Assembly: GCA_031273705.1 (NCBI GenBank)
Contig: JAISRJ010000165.1
Location: 1-5,414 of the forward strand
Length of the DNA: 5,414 nt
Reading direction: 5' to 3'
From: Clostridiales bacterium
Lineage (GTDB): Bacteria; Bacillota; Clostridia; Lachnospirales; WQUN01
Position 1 is the first letter of the stretch. Each line of letters opens with the position of its first letter. The notes under the pieces are model-generated. The model saw only the letters and a list, made by a program, of their open reading frames with translations. It was not told the DNA's origin and searched no databases. Made by a program: the position numbers and the translations under genes. Shown piece after piece: positions 1-5,414 of the stretch.

Positions 1-1510
1 CCAGTTTTGCCGACGCCTGATATAATTGCTGATACTTTATCATTTTTACCATTTCTTCATTTAGATCCACACCCGACACATTTATCCGCTGATTATCTAT
101 CATGGTGGTCGCGTCGCCATAACTCGCCTCAAAATCCGACGCTTGCCGCGCGTCTATACCCATCTCCGAATTTATGGCGGTAATGTAATCATTTAACTTT
201 CCCTCTCTGAAAATCGAAGAATCCGTATTTACCAACATCATACCCTTTGTAATATTATACGCGCTTTCGCCTGTTGTCGGGTCGTCGGAACAGTTCAATA
301 ACGCCGGTTCTTTTTTCAATGTCTGGTTCACGCCAAAATTTAAACAGTTTATATCGTCCGTATAAAAAGTCGGCGGCAAAGCCCCATTTGTCGGACCGTT
401 ATCATAGCTGAATAACAATGTACCCAAGTGGTCTCCATTCAAGTCATAGCCGTTGGCGTGGCCTTTTACACCCGGTATGGGAGTGTTATCGGCATATAAT
501 CCCTGGTCAATGGCCAGCGCGAAAATTCTCACCATGCCGTTAAGTTTGTTCATATAATAAGGTATGCCCTTGTACCTTGTAGTCGGGGTGGCAGGATTGC
601 CGGCGTCTCCGTTTCCGTCGCGAATATCAACAACACCCTTCAATTGACCTTTTAAACCGGGATGATAAATATCGAAATCCACGTTGTTTGTAGTAAACCG
701 CGCGTCGTACAGCCCATCGGCATCCATAGGATTCCTTCTGTCGGCCGGTTTGCGCTCGACAAGCTGTAAGGGATTGATCCTGTTGTGATTAATAAAATCA
801 TAGCCATTAATCATAACCACATAAGTCTTATCATGCCGTTCTGTCGCGTCTAAATTAACAAGTCCGGAAAGCTCGTCAACCAGGCGATTTCGCTCATCCC
901 TCAGATCATTGGCGCCAGAGCCGTCCAATTCCGCAATAGTAATCTGTTTATTTAAACTGACTATCTGTTCGCCAAAGCTGTTTATCTGATTAATTATTAC
1001 CGCGAATTCTGTGTTGGCGTCAGTTTGCAGTTTTAATAGCGCTTCGCCGTTAAAGTTTATACTCTGCGCCAGAGCGTCCGCCGCGTGGACGATGTTTATT
1101 CTATATGTCTGGTCGTTCGCGGTGGTCGAAAGATCTGAAGCTTTATTAAAAAAATCGTTAAACAGCGCGGATAATCCACTGTCTCCGCTCATCTCGGCAA
1201 ATATATTTTCCAGCATAGTTAATTGAGTCATTTTACCGCTGTATTCACCCATAACACATTTTTGTGTCCAGTATTTCATATCCAAAAACTCGTCTCGTAT
1301 CCGTTCGATCGCGTACGCTTCCGAACCGGTGCCGACCATCCCCGCGCCCGTGTTTACAGCCAACGGTTCGGTCGCCCGGTTTTTGGATATCTGGCGGCTA
1401 AAACCGGCGGTGGCGGCATTGGCCGTGTTATGGCTTATTGTCTCCAAATTCGCCCGAGCGGTAAATGTACCGGAAATCGCGACATTAAATTCAAAAAATG
1501 ACGAGCGCAT
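1..1510 (-). CDS. flgK: Second flagellar hook-associated protein FlgK paralogue (HAP1), 3'-truncated by the window edge
   Basis: This is an uninterrupted reading frame of 503 codons that leaves the window before its stop. FlgK-type proteins are exported by the flagellar type III apparatus and form the junction between hook and filament. The N-terminal rod/hook motif is visible at residues 27-40 (SHNTANAATAGFSRQ-like, compare the family pattern NNxANxxTxGYSRQ). A helical D1 region follows, with the family hallmark NDLRDERNRLVDELS at 201-215. The C-terminal signature GVDLNEEMVKMIKYQQLYQASAKL lies at 480-503, so probably only about 15-20 residues are missing. The ATG at 1510-1508 is chosen because AGGAGAGG sits just upstream, overlapping the stop of the preceding flgK, which suggests translational coupling. 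It is clearly homologous to that neighbour at both ends but divergent in the middle. It carries cysteines at 85, 389 and 407. FlgL is unlikely, because it is shorter and lacks this C-terminal pattern. Family call is firm; the division of labour between the two copies is unknown. Confidence 0.9.
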   Translation of the reverse strand, partial: MRSSFFEFNVAISGTFTARANLETISHNTANAATAGFSRQISKNRATEPLAVNTGAGMVGTGSEAYAIERIRDEFLDMKYWTQKCVMGEYSGKMTQLTMLENIFAEMSGDSGLSALFNDFFNKASDLSTTANDQTYRINIVHAADALAQSINFNGEALLKLQTDANTEFAVIINQINSFGEQIVSLNKQITIAELDGSGANDLRDERNRLVDELSGLVNLDATERHDKTYVVMINGYDFINHNRINPLQLVERKPADRRNPMDADGLYDARFTTNNVDFDIYHPGLKGQLKGVVDIRDGNGDAGNPATPTTRYKGIPYYMNKLNGMVRIFALAIDQGLYADNTPIPGVKGHANGYDLNGDHLGTLLFSYDNGPTNGALPPTFYTDDINCLNFGVNQTLKKEPALLNCSDDPTTGESAYNITKGMMLVNTDSSIFREGKLNDYITAINSEMGIDARQASDFEASYGDATTMIDNQRINVSGVDLNEEMVKMIKYQQLYQASAKL

Positions 1511-1526
1511 TTTTTTCCTCTCCTCA
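1511..1526 (-). promoter_or_regulatory. Ribosome binding site of the second flgK, overlapping the first flgK stop
   Basis: On the minus strand the stop TGA of the first flgK (1526-1524) runs directly into GGAGAGG followed by an A-rich spacer and the ATG at 1510. The Shine-Dalgarno is therefore partly inside the termination codon of the upstream gene. This fixes the start of the second flgK and suggests that ribosomes finishing the first gene help initiate the second. Confidence 0.75.
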
Positions 1527-3242
1527 AGCCCCTAAATTAATCAGTCTATCCAGCATAGAATCTATTACATTTAAAATCTTGGCGGCAGATCCGTAGGCGT
1601 GTTGATAAATCATCATATTTTTCATTTCCTCGTCCAACGAGACGCCCATTATTTGACCGCGCTTATCGTCCACCTGCTGTGTAAGCAGCTCTTGTTCCGT
1701 TACAAAACTTAAATCTTCTCTGGTTTCCGTACCTATGGCGGCAATATATTCTTTATAGGCATCATTAATACTACGTGCTTCCTGCCCGTTAAAAGAGATA
1801 ATTCTATCACTCCAAAGATCTATCAAATCCAAAATAAGCAGATTATCCTCCCTGTCCCCCGAGATCGAAAGAGCCAAGCGATTATGACCGTCCGGTTCCA
1901 CAAGTTTCGGATTAATCATAAGATTACCCGAGGTGTATAATGAATAAAAATCCGTTGGATCCTCTGAGTTATAGATCAAGCCGCCATCCCAACGACTTAC
2001 ATGCTTGCGGGAGAATAATTCCATATAGGGCTGTGTGTGAGTCAAATCAAACGGCGCGTTCGGATCCTGCGTTCCGCCGCCATTCACCGGAGCCAGACGG
2101 TCGTTAATCATCGTCACTATACCGTGTACTATCACGTCCATGTCGCGCATTGTCATAGGAATAAAACAATTATTCACACTATAAACATCATTTTCATACT
2201 TTCTTAATCGAGCGATATACAATGGATCGCTTGTGCCTAACGGATATATAGGATCCGCCGGGTTGGGCGGCGCCAAACCGTTTTCGCCCTGAAAATTCGC
2301 CGGACGCGTACCCCTTGAAATCATCAAACCCTTTAGTATACCGTTGTCGTTTCCGTAATCGGCATTTACAGGTCCCTTAAACACAAACAGCGGCTGATAT
2401 TCGTCGAGCGGCGTGTCAGAGCCCAAAATTTCTGTGCTTTTAGTAAATACCGGCTCCACAAAGTCGTATTCACCGGATAGATACTTCAAGCCCAAGCGAT
2501 TGCGCACTCCGCCCGAAAGCAATTCTTTGCCTTCGGCTGTGATACCAATCGAGCCGTCCGGTTTATCATCCAATTGAAAGGTAATGTACTCGCTTAATTC
2601 ATCCAGACACAAATTTCTCTCGTCCCGATAGTCATTCGCGTTATCTCCGGCGGCTTCATAGCCGGCGATTTTTATACTTAGAGTTTGTATTCGCTCCACC
2701 AAATCATTGACCTTTGTAACGGCGGCCCTAATTTGTCTGTCCAAGTTGTGCTGATACTGAAACAGACGGTTATAGACATCCTCCGTTTTCGTTACAAAGG
2801 CATTGGCGGTCGAAATAAAATTAACCCTGGTTTCCAAACCTTCCGGATGAGCGGATAATTCGTTAAGCGAATTCCACATATCCAAAATTACGGATTGGAG
2901 ATTATACTGGCTTTGCGTTTCACCCAGAACATTTTCGACTTCTACTCCAACATCGGATTTTATTTTATAGTACCCTAAGCGAGATTCTTCCGTACGGAAA
3001 GCGGCATCCAAAAAACGGCTGCGAATTTGGCGGATAGCCTTTATGAAAGCGCCCAACCCCTTCTGCATCAAAGAGCCGTTTCCATCGAAGCCCGCCGGAT
3101 TGTACGAATAATCCGCCTGTACATGCCGCTGTCTGGAATAACCTTGTATGGAGGAATTAGCCATGTTATGCCCTGTAACATACAAGCCGGTCTGCGCGGC
3201 GTTTAGTCCTCCTACGGCTGTGTTTAGACTCATCATCCCCAT
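1524..3242 (-). CDS. flgK: Flagellar hook-associated protein FlgK (HAP1)
   Basis: A complete 572-residue FlgK, an axial protein that is secreted through the flagellum and forms the first ring of the hook-filament junction outside the cell. There is no signal peptide, as expected for type III export. The N-terminal flagellar rod/hook domain spans about residues 5-38 and ends in GHNMANSSIQGYSRQ. A helical D1 region (about 80-220) contains the family hallmark NDYRDERNLCLDELS at 203-217. A variable surface-exposed centre follows. The C-terminal domain has GVSLDEEMKNMMIYQHAYGSAAKILNVIDSMLDRL at 533-567, diagnostic for FlgK. The length is within the usual range of about 450-650. The ATG at 3242 is preferred over the in-frame ATGs at codons 3 and 4 because GGGAGG lies 8 bases upstream of it. 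It is the middle gene of flgN-flgK-flgK, 29 bases after flgN and 13 bases before the next flgK. Cysteines at 212 and 359 are unusual for this class. Confidence 0.95.
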   Translation of the reverse strand: MGMMSLNTAVGGLNAAQTGLYVTGHNMANSSIQGYSRQRHVQADYSYNPAGFDGNGSLMQKGLGAFIKAIRQIRSRFLDAAFRTEESRLGYYKIKSDVGVEVENVLGETQSQYNLQSVILDMWNSLNELSAHPEGLETRVNFISTANAFVTKTEDVYNRLFQYQHNLDRQIRAAVTKVNDLVERIQTLSIKIAGYEAAGDNANDYRDERNLCLDELSEYITFQLDDKPDGSIGITAEGKELLSGGVRNRLGLKYLSGEYDFVEPVFTKSTEILGSDTPLDEYQPLFVFKGPVNADYGNDNGILKGLMISRGTRPANFQGENGLAPPNPADPIYPLGTSDPLYIARLRKYENDVYSVNNCFIPMTMRDMDVIVHGIVTMINDRLAPVNGGGTQDPNAPFDLTHTQPYMELFSRKHVSRWDGGLIYNSEDPTDFYSLYTSGNLMINPKLVEPDGHNRLALSISGDREDNLLILDLIDLWSDRIISFNGQEARSINDAYKEYIAAIGTETREDLSFVTEQELLTQQVDDKRGQIMGVSLDEEMKNMMIYQHAYGSAAKILNVIDSMLDRLINLGA

Positions 3243-3250
3243 ATATTTCG

Positions 3251-3256
3251 CCTCCC
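3251..3256 (-). promoter_or_regulatory. Ribosome binding site of the first flgK
   Basis: The minus strand reads GGGAGG here, followed by an 8-base spacer and the ATG at 3242-3240. The spacing suits the first of three closely placed in-frame ATG codons and decides the start. Confidence 0.8.
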
Positions 3257-3271
3257 ATCCCCAGACTTAGT

Positions 3272-3781
3272 TTAACCGCGCGTATCGAAAAAAACCCGAC
3301 CATGTATTTCCTCACCGGCTATCACCCGAAATTTGCCCTGTTTGCCCGCGCGTTCCGGCTGAACAAATTCTGGTCCGATAACCGCGCTGCGCAGTACATT
3401 CATAGAAAAATTCACATACTCCAACGATTTATCCAAGAGGGTTTTATTTTGCTCATTTAATAATTTTAATTCGTCCATGCTGTGTCTAATAGTTTTTCTA
3501 AGCCATGATAATTCTCTTTTTTGTTCACTGTCAGGTAAAAATTCCAATATATCCGCCAAAGATCTGCCGGTCAAATTGTGTTTAATCTGTTTTTGCAGCT
3601 CGGCGACTTTAAGCAGCCTTTCTTTTTCTAATTTTTGAATCCGCGAAACCAGCGTATTTTCCTTAACGGTTATCTTTCTAAGACCATCAATATTTTCACG
3701 TAAAATCAATCCTTTTTTTTGTTTAGCCAGCGTAATAAGTTCCTCATAACATTTAGCTTGCTCCTTGAGTATATCGTTCAT
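3272..3781 (-). CDS. flgN: Flagellar export chaperone FlgN (FlgN/YvyG family)
   Basis: A 169-residue, charged, mostly helical protein placed immediately before flgK, the standard position of FlgN in Firmicutes. FlgN proteins are cytoplasmic chaperones that bind the C-terminal helices of FlgK and FlgL and deliver them to the flagellar export gate. Residues 1-65 are a long coiled-coil-like stretch rich in Leu, Lys and Glu. Residues about 88-133 form a second long helix containing the family-like pattern NEQNKTLLDKSLEYVNFSMN at 109-128. The last 35 residues are less helical and end in a short FFDTRG tail. Sequence similarity in this family is low, so the call combines length, helical layout, the second-helix pattern and gene order. 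The ATG at 3781-3779 is preceded by GGGGAGGA. The gene is first in the flagellar unit and ends 29 bases before flgK. In this operon it may serve two FlgK clients plus FlgL. Confidence 0.87.
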   Translation of the reverse strand: MNDILKEQAKCYEELITLAKQKKGLILRENIDGLRKITVKENTLVSRIQKLEKERLLKVAELQKQIKHNLTGRSLADILEFLPDSEQKRELSWLRKTIRHSMDELKLLNEQNKTLLDKSLEYVNFSMNVLRSAVIGPEFVQPERAGKQGKFRVIAGEEIHGRVFFDTRG

Positions 3782-3784
3782 AAA

Positions 3785-3792
3785 TCCTCCCC
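3785..3792 (-). promoter_or_regulatory. Ribosome binding site of flgN
   Basis: The minus strand reads GGGGAGGA, then three bases before the ATG at 3781. The Shine-Dalgarno match is strong although the spacing is on the short side. Confidence 0.7.
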
Positions 3793-3802
3793 GCGAATAG
3801 GA

Positions 3803-3826
3803 AAAAAGTTAGGTACGGCACTTTTT
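3803..3826 (-). repeat. Short A/T-rich inverted repeat in the flgN leader
   Basis: AAAAAGT (3820-3826 read on the minus strand) and its complement ACTTTTT (3803-3809) flank a 10-base loop. It lies about 10 bases upstream of the flgN Shine-Dalgarno. The 7-bp stem is nearly all A-T and would be weak. It could be a minor leader hairpin or chance; no function is assigned. Confidence 0.35.
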
Positions 3827-3856
3827 GGCAAACACACTTCAGCGCTCCATATCGCA

Positions 3857-3885
3857 ATTGTAGTTTACGTGGTTCGGATTGTTAT
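3857..3885 (-). promoter_or_regulatory. Candidate housekeeping-type promoter for the flgN-flgK-flgK unit
   Basis: On the minus strand ATAACA (3885-3880, 4 of 6 to TTGACA) is separated by exactly 17 bases from TACAAT (3862-3857, 5 of 6 to TATAAT). Transcription would begin near 3850 and leave a leader of about 70 bases before flgN. A promoter must exist in this gap if the terminator at 3948-3990 works. A second weaker candidate, TTGGTA at 3922-3917, 17 bases, TGTAAA at 3899-3894, lies just upstream. No convincing motility-sigma promoter (TAAA, about 15 bases, GCCGATAT) was found. Both calls are by eye. Confidence 0.35.
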
Positions 3886-3899
3886 TTATACCTTTTACA

Positions 3900-3912
3900 A
3901 TGGCCGCGCCAT
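3900..3912. repeat. Perfect short palindrome ATGGC-CGC-GCCAT in the flgN upstream region
   Basis: A 5-bp inverted repeat with a 3-base GC-rich centre. It falls in the spacer of the upstream candidate promoter (3894-3922) and about 15 bases upstream of the -35 of the downstream candidate. That is a position where a dimeric regulator could act, but the half-site is short and no regulator is known from this window. Confidence 0.35.
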
Positions 3913-3947
3913 GTTTTACCAACAGCCGGCCTTATTGTCCCATAACT

Positions 3948-3990
3948 AAAAAAATCGCCCTCCGCGATAGAAAAACTATCGCCGAGGGCG
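3948..3990 (-). terminator. Rho-independent terminator of the ABC importer operon
   Basis: The arms 3956-3970 and 3976-3990 (CGCCCTCCGCGATAG and CTATCGCCGAGGGCG on the plus strand) pair over 15 positions with one mismatch around a 5-base loop. On the minus strand the hairpin is followed, after one A, by seven consecutive T (3954-3948). It lies 20 bases after the permease stop, so it ends the importer transcript and separates it from the flagellar unit. The plus-strand side lacks a T run, so it is one-directional. Confidence 0.93.
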
Positions 3991-4010
3991 TTATGAACTT
4001 TACTTGGGCG

Positions 4011-4817
4011 TTAAATTTCTTTATTAAACTTCTTTCCAATATGTCTTTCTATCGCGCTTACCCCAAAGTACATAAGCGCCGCCGAAATCGCTACCAACAG
4101 AACCCCTGTCATTACCAGATTCAAATTAAAAACTTGATAGCCGTACATTATCAAATATCCCAGACCGGCTTTGCTTACCAAAAATTCGCCCATTATCACT
4201 CCTACCCAGCTCAAAGAAATATTTATCTTGAGTGAACCGACAATACTATCGTAGCTGGAAGGCAAAACAACCTTTCTAAATAGTTGCGACTTCTTCGCGC
4301 CGAACGCCTTTACCAGAATAAGCTTTTCTTCATCTGTCTGTATGAAGCCGGTGTATACAGAAATGACCGTGGAGATTAACGATATAGCCAGGGTCATGAT
4401 AATAATGGATTGCACCCCTATGCCCGCCCAAACCAAAATCAACGGTCCAAACGCGACTTTCGGCAGCGCGTTCAGGATTATCAGATAAGGATCTATTATC
4501 TTTGATATGGTCGGAGTCCACCAAAGCGCCATTGCCACCAGTGTACCGGCAAATGTGCCCATAACAAATCCGATAACCGTCTCGCTCACGGTAATAAAAA
4601 TATTGTAAAAGAGCGAATCTGATTTATACAGCGAAACCAGAGTATCCATCACTCTTTTGGGCGAACTGGTTATAAAAGGATCAATTATCCTGACGTCAGC
4701 CAGCACTTGCCACAGAATAACCAAAACCAATAATATCGCCACTCGCGTCAATATCAAAAGCACTTTTTTGTGATTAAGGGATTGCAGATATTTTATAAAT
4801 TCCTGCGACTCATTCAT
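4011..4817 (-). CDS. ABC transporter permease, NitT/TauT (nitrate/taurine/sulfonate-type) importer
   Basis: This 268-residue integral membrane protein forms the substrate channel of an ABC importer in the cytoplasmic membrane. Hydrophobic segments lie at about 20-40, 75-99, 112-131, 136-156, 195-212 and 234-255, giving the usual six-helix core. The cytoplasmic coupling (EAA) loop that docks on the ATPase is at 168-186, with the pattern KAFGAKKSQLFRKVVLP. The length and the segment PYLIILNALPKVAFGPLILVW match SsuC/TauC/ThiX-like permeases. I place the start at the ATG at 4817, which overlaps the ATPase stop by 8 bases and has AAGGA 11 bases upstream. An in-frame ATG at 4859 would add 14 polar residues and overlap the ATPase gene by 50 bases, which is less typical. 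The substrate cannot be read from the sequence: sulfonate, nitrate, thiamine precursor or another small molecule are all possible. No binding-protein gene is seen here; it may lie upstream. Confidence 0.9.
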   Translation of the reverse strand: MNESQEFIKYLQSLNHKKVLLILTRVAILLVLVILWQVLADVRIIDPFITSSPKRVMDTLVSLYKSDSLFYNIFITVSETVIGFVMGTFAGTLVAMALWWTPTISKIIDPYLIILNALPKVAFGPLILVWAGIGVQSIIIMTLAISLISTVISVYTGFIQTDEEKLILVKAFGAKKSQLFRKVVLPSSYDSIVGSLKINISLSWVGVIMGEFLVSKAGLGYLIMYGYQVFNLNLVMTGVLLVAISAALMYFGVSAIERHIGKKFNKEI

Positions 4818-5414
4818 CCAAATCAAGGTCCTTCCATAACGTTTCGTGGTACTTCGCAAATCCGGGGCAGATCTGCCGGTCTATCCTGCTACGCGACTCA
4901 CATTCCAGGTCTATGGCGTAAATGTTTTTTACCTTACCGGGCCGGCGAGTCATAACAATAACGCGATCGGCAAAGCCTATTGCCTCGGTTAAGTCATGCG
5001 TAATGAGTACAGCCGTTTTCTTTTCTTTGAAGATGATACCCGCAATATCGTTTCCAACGCTTAGCCGCGTTTGATAATCGAGAGCGCTAAAAGGTTCATC
5101 CAGCAGCATAATATCCGGTTTAAGGGCTAGGGTGCGAATCAGGGCGGCCCGCTGGCGCATTCCACCCGAAAGCTGGTGCGGGTAGCTGTTCATAAAATCT
5201 CCCAGCCCGTAAGTTCTAAGCAGATGCTTAACATATTCGATATTTTCTTTGGAATCATTCTTTTGAATTTCCAGCCCCAATGTCGCGTTTTTAAGAATGC
5301 TTCGCCACCCAAACAGATGGTCGTGTTGAAGCATATATCCCTTTCTTACCGATTTATCGGCCGCGAATTCACAACTGCCGGACGTCGGTTCTATCAGACC
5401 CGCCATGATAGTAA
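4810..5414 (-). CDS. ABC transporter ATP-binding protein, NitT/TauT type, 5'-truncated by the window edge
   Basis: The C-terminal roughly 200 residues of the ATPase that powers the importer together with the adjoining permease. The frame stays open to the window edge. The ATG at 5406 lies in the conserved stretch just after the Walker A motif (T-I-M-A-G-L-I-E-P-T-S-G), so it is not the true start; about 40 residues including Walker A are missing. Counting from that Met as 1, the Q-loop glutamine is at 27, the signature LSGGMRQ at 79-85, Walker B IMLLDEP at 99-105 with catalytic Glu104, the D-loop SALD at 107-110 and the switch histidine at 137 (THD). All visible catalytic elements are intact. 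The tail ADRVIVMTRRPGKV is typical of SsuB/TauB-like ATPases. The stop codon overlaps the permease start, showing translational coupling. Substrate is unknown. Confidence 0.93.
   Translation of the reverse strand, partial: TIMAGLIEPTSGSCEFAADKSVRKGYMLQHDHLFGWRSILKNATLGLEIQKNDSKENIEYVKHLLRTYGLGDFMNSYPHQLSGGMRQRAALIRTLALKPDIMLLDEPFSALDYQTRLSVGNDIAGIIFKEKKTAVLITHDLTEAIGFADRVIVMTRRPGKVKNIYAIDLECESRSRIDRQICPGFAKYHETLWKDLDLDE

Noticed and set aside
1..1510. Second flgK interpreted as FlgL or as a degraded pseudogene
   Set aside because: Its length already exceeds typical FlgL, it has the FlgK C-terminal signature, and the frame is intact over 503 codons with a good ribosome binding site.
1011..1535. 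Three overlapping plus-strand reading frames of 68-92 codons
   Set aside because: They lie antisense inside the second flgK, have no Shine-Dalgarno, and read as low-information translations of the opposite strand of a well-conserved gene.
3782..3850. CsrA-type binding sites (GGA motifs) in the flgN leader
   Set aside because: The only clear GGA motifs are in the Shine-Dalgarno itself and at the predicted transcript start, without hairpin presentation, so the evidence is too thin.
3850..3857. TGCGATAT on the minus strand as a motility-sigma -10 element
   Set aside because: It resembles GCCGATAT at 6 of 8 positions, but no TAAA-like -35 occurs at 14-16 bases upstream; the nearest TAAA is only 8-9 bases away.
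3719..4235. Two plus-strand reading frames covering the flgN start, the gap and the permease end
   Set aside because: They run through the terminator hairpin and into two convincing minus-strand genes, lack ribosome binding sites and show no recognisable protein features.
4330..4524. 64-codon minus-strand frame inside the permease
   Set aside because: It is an alternate frame of the permease gene, which has a clear membrane-protein pattern and EAA loop in the other frame.
4818..4859. Upstream ATG at 4859 as the permease start
   Set aside because: It would add 14 polar residues unlike the family N-terminus and overlap the ATPase by 50 bases, whereas the ATG at 4817 gives a normal length and a typical short overlap.
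4770..4955. 61-codon plus-strand frame over the ATPase-permease junction
   Set aside because: Antisense to two conserved overlapping genes with no start signals of its own.

Overview
The window reads almost entirely on the minus strand and looks like a chromosomal segment of a motile, flagellated Gram-positive bacterium, most likely a member of the Clostridia (Lachnospiraceae-like is my best guess). This rests on the flgN-flgK gene order, strong GGAGG-type Shine-Dalgarno sites before the flagellar genes, FlgK proteins containing cysteine, and a mixed, moderate-GC codon choice. The taxonomic call is inference; no rRNA or marker gene is present.

Read in the direction of transcription (high to low coordinates), the window has two units. 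The first (5414 to 4011) is the end of an ABC importer operon of the nitrate/taurine/sulfonate (NitT/TauT) type: a 5'-truncated ATPase whose stop codon overlaps the start of the membrane permease. It closes with a strong intrinsic terminator (3990-3948). The second unit starts in the roughly 165-base gap after that terminator and carries flgN (secretion chaperone), a complete flgK (hook-filament junction protein) and a second, divergent flgK that runs off the window at position 1. Gaps between these genes are 29 and 13 bases, so they are almost certainly one transcript, and flgL would be expected next, beyond the window.

Functionally, FlgN would keep FlgK-type subunits unfolded and soluble in the cytoplasm and deliver them to the flagellar type III export gate. 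The FlgK proteins then cap the hook and form the junction to which FlgL and the filament attach. The ABC importer has no evident connection with motility and appears to be a neighbour only.

I found no sign of a defence system, mobile element, CRISPR array, tRNA/rRNA or an undescribed system. The most notable points are the tandem non-identical flgK pair, the absence of flgM directly upstream of flgN, and cysteines in both FlgK proteins. There is no gene-free stretch longer than 300 bases; the longest is the 229-base interval 3782-4010, described below.
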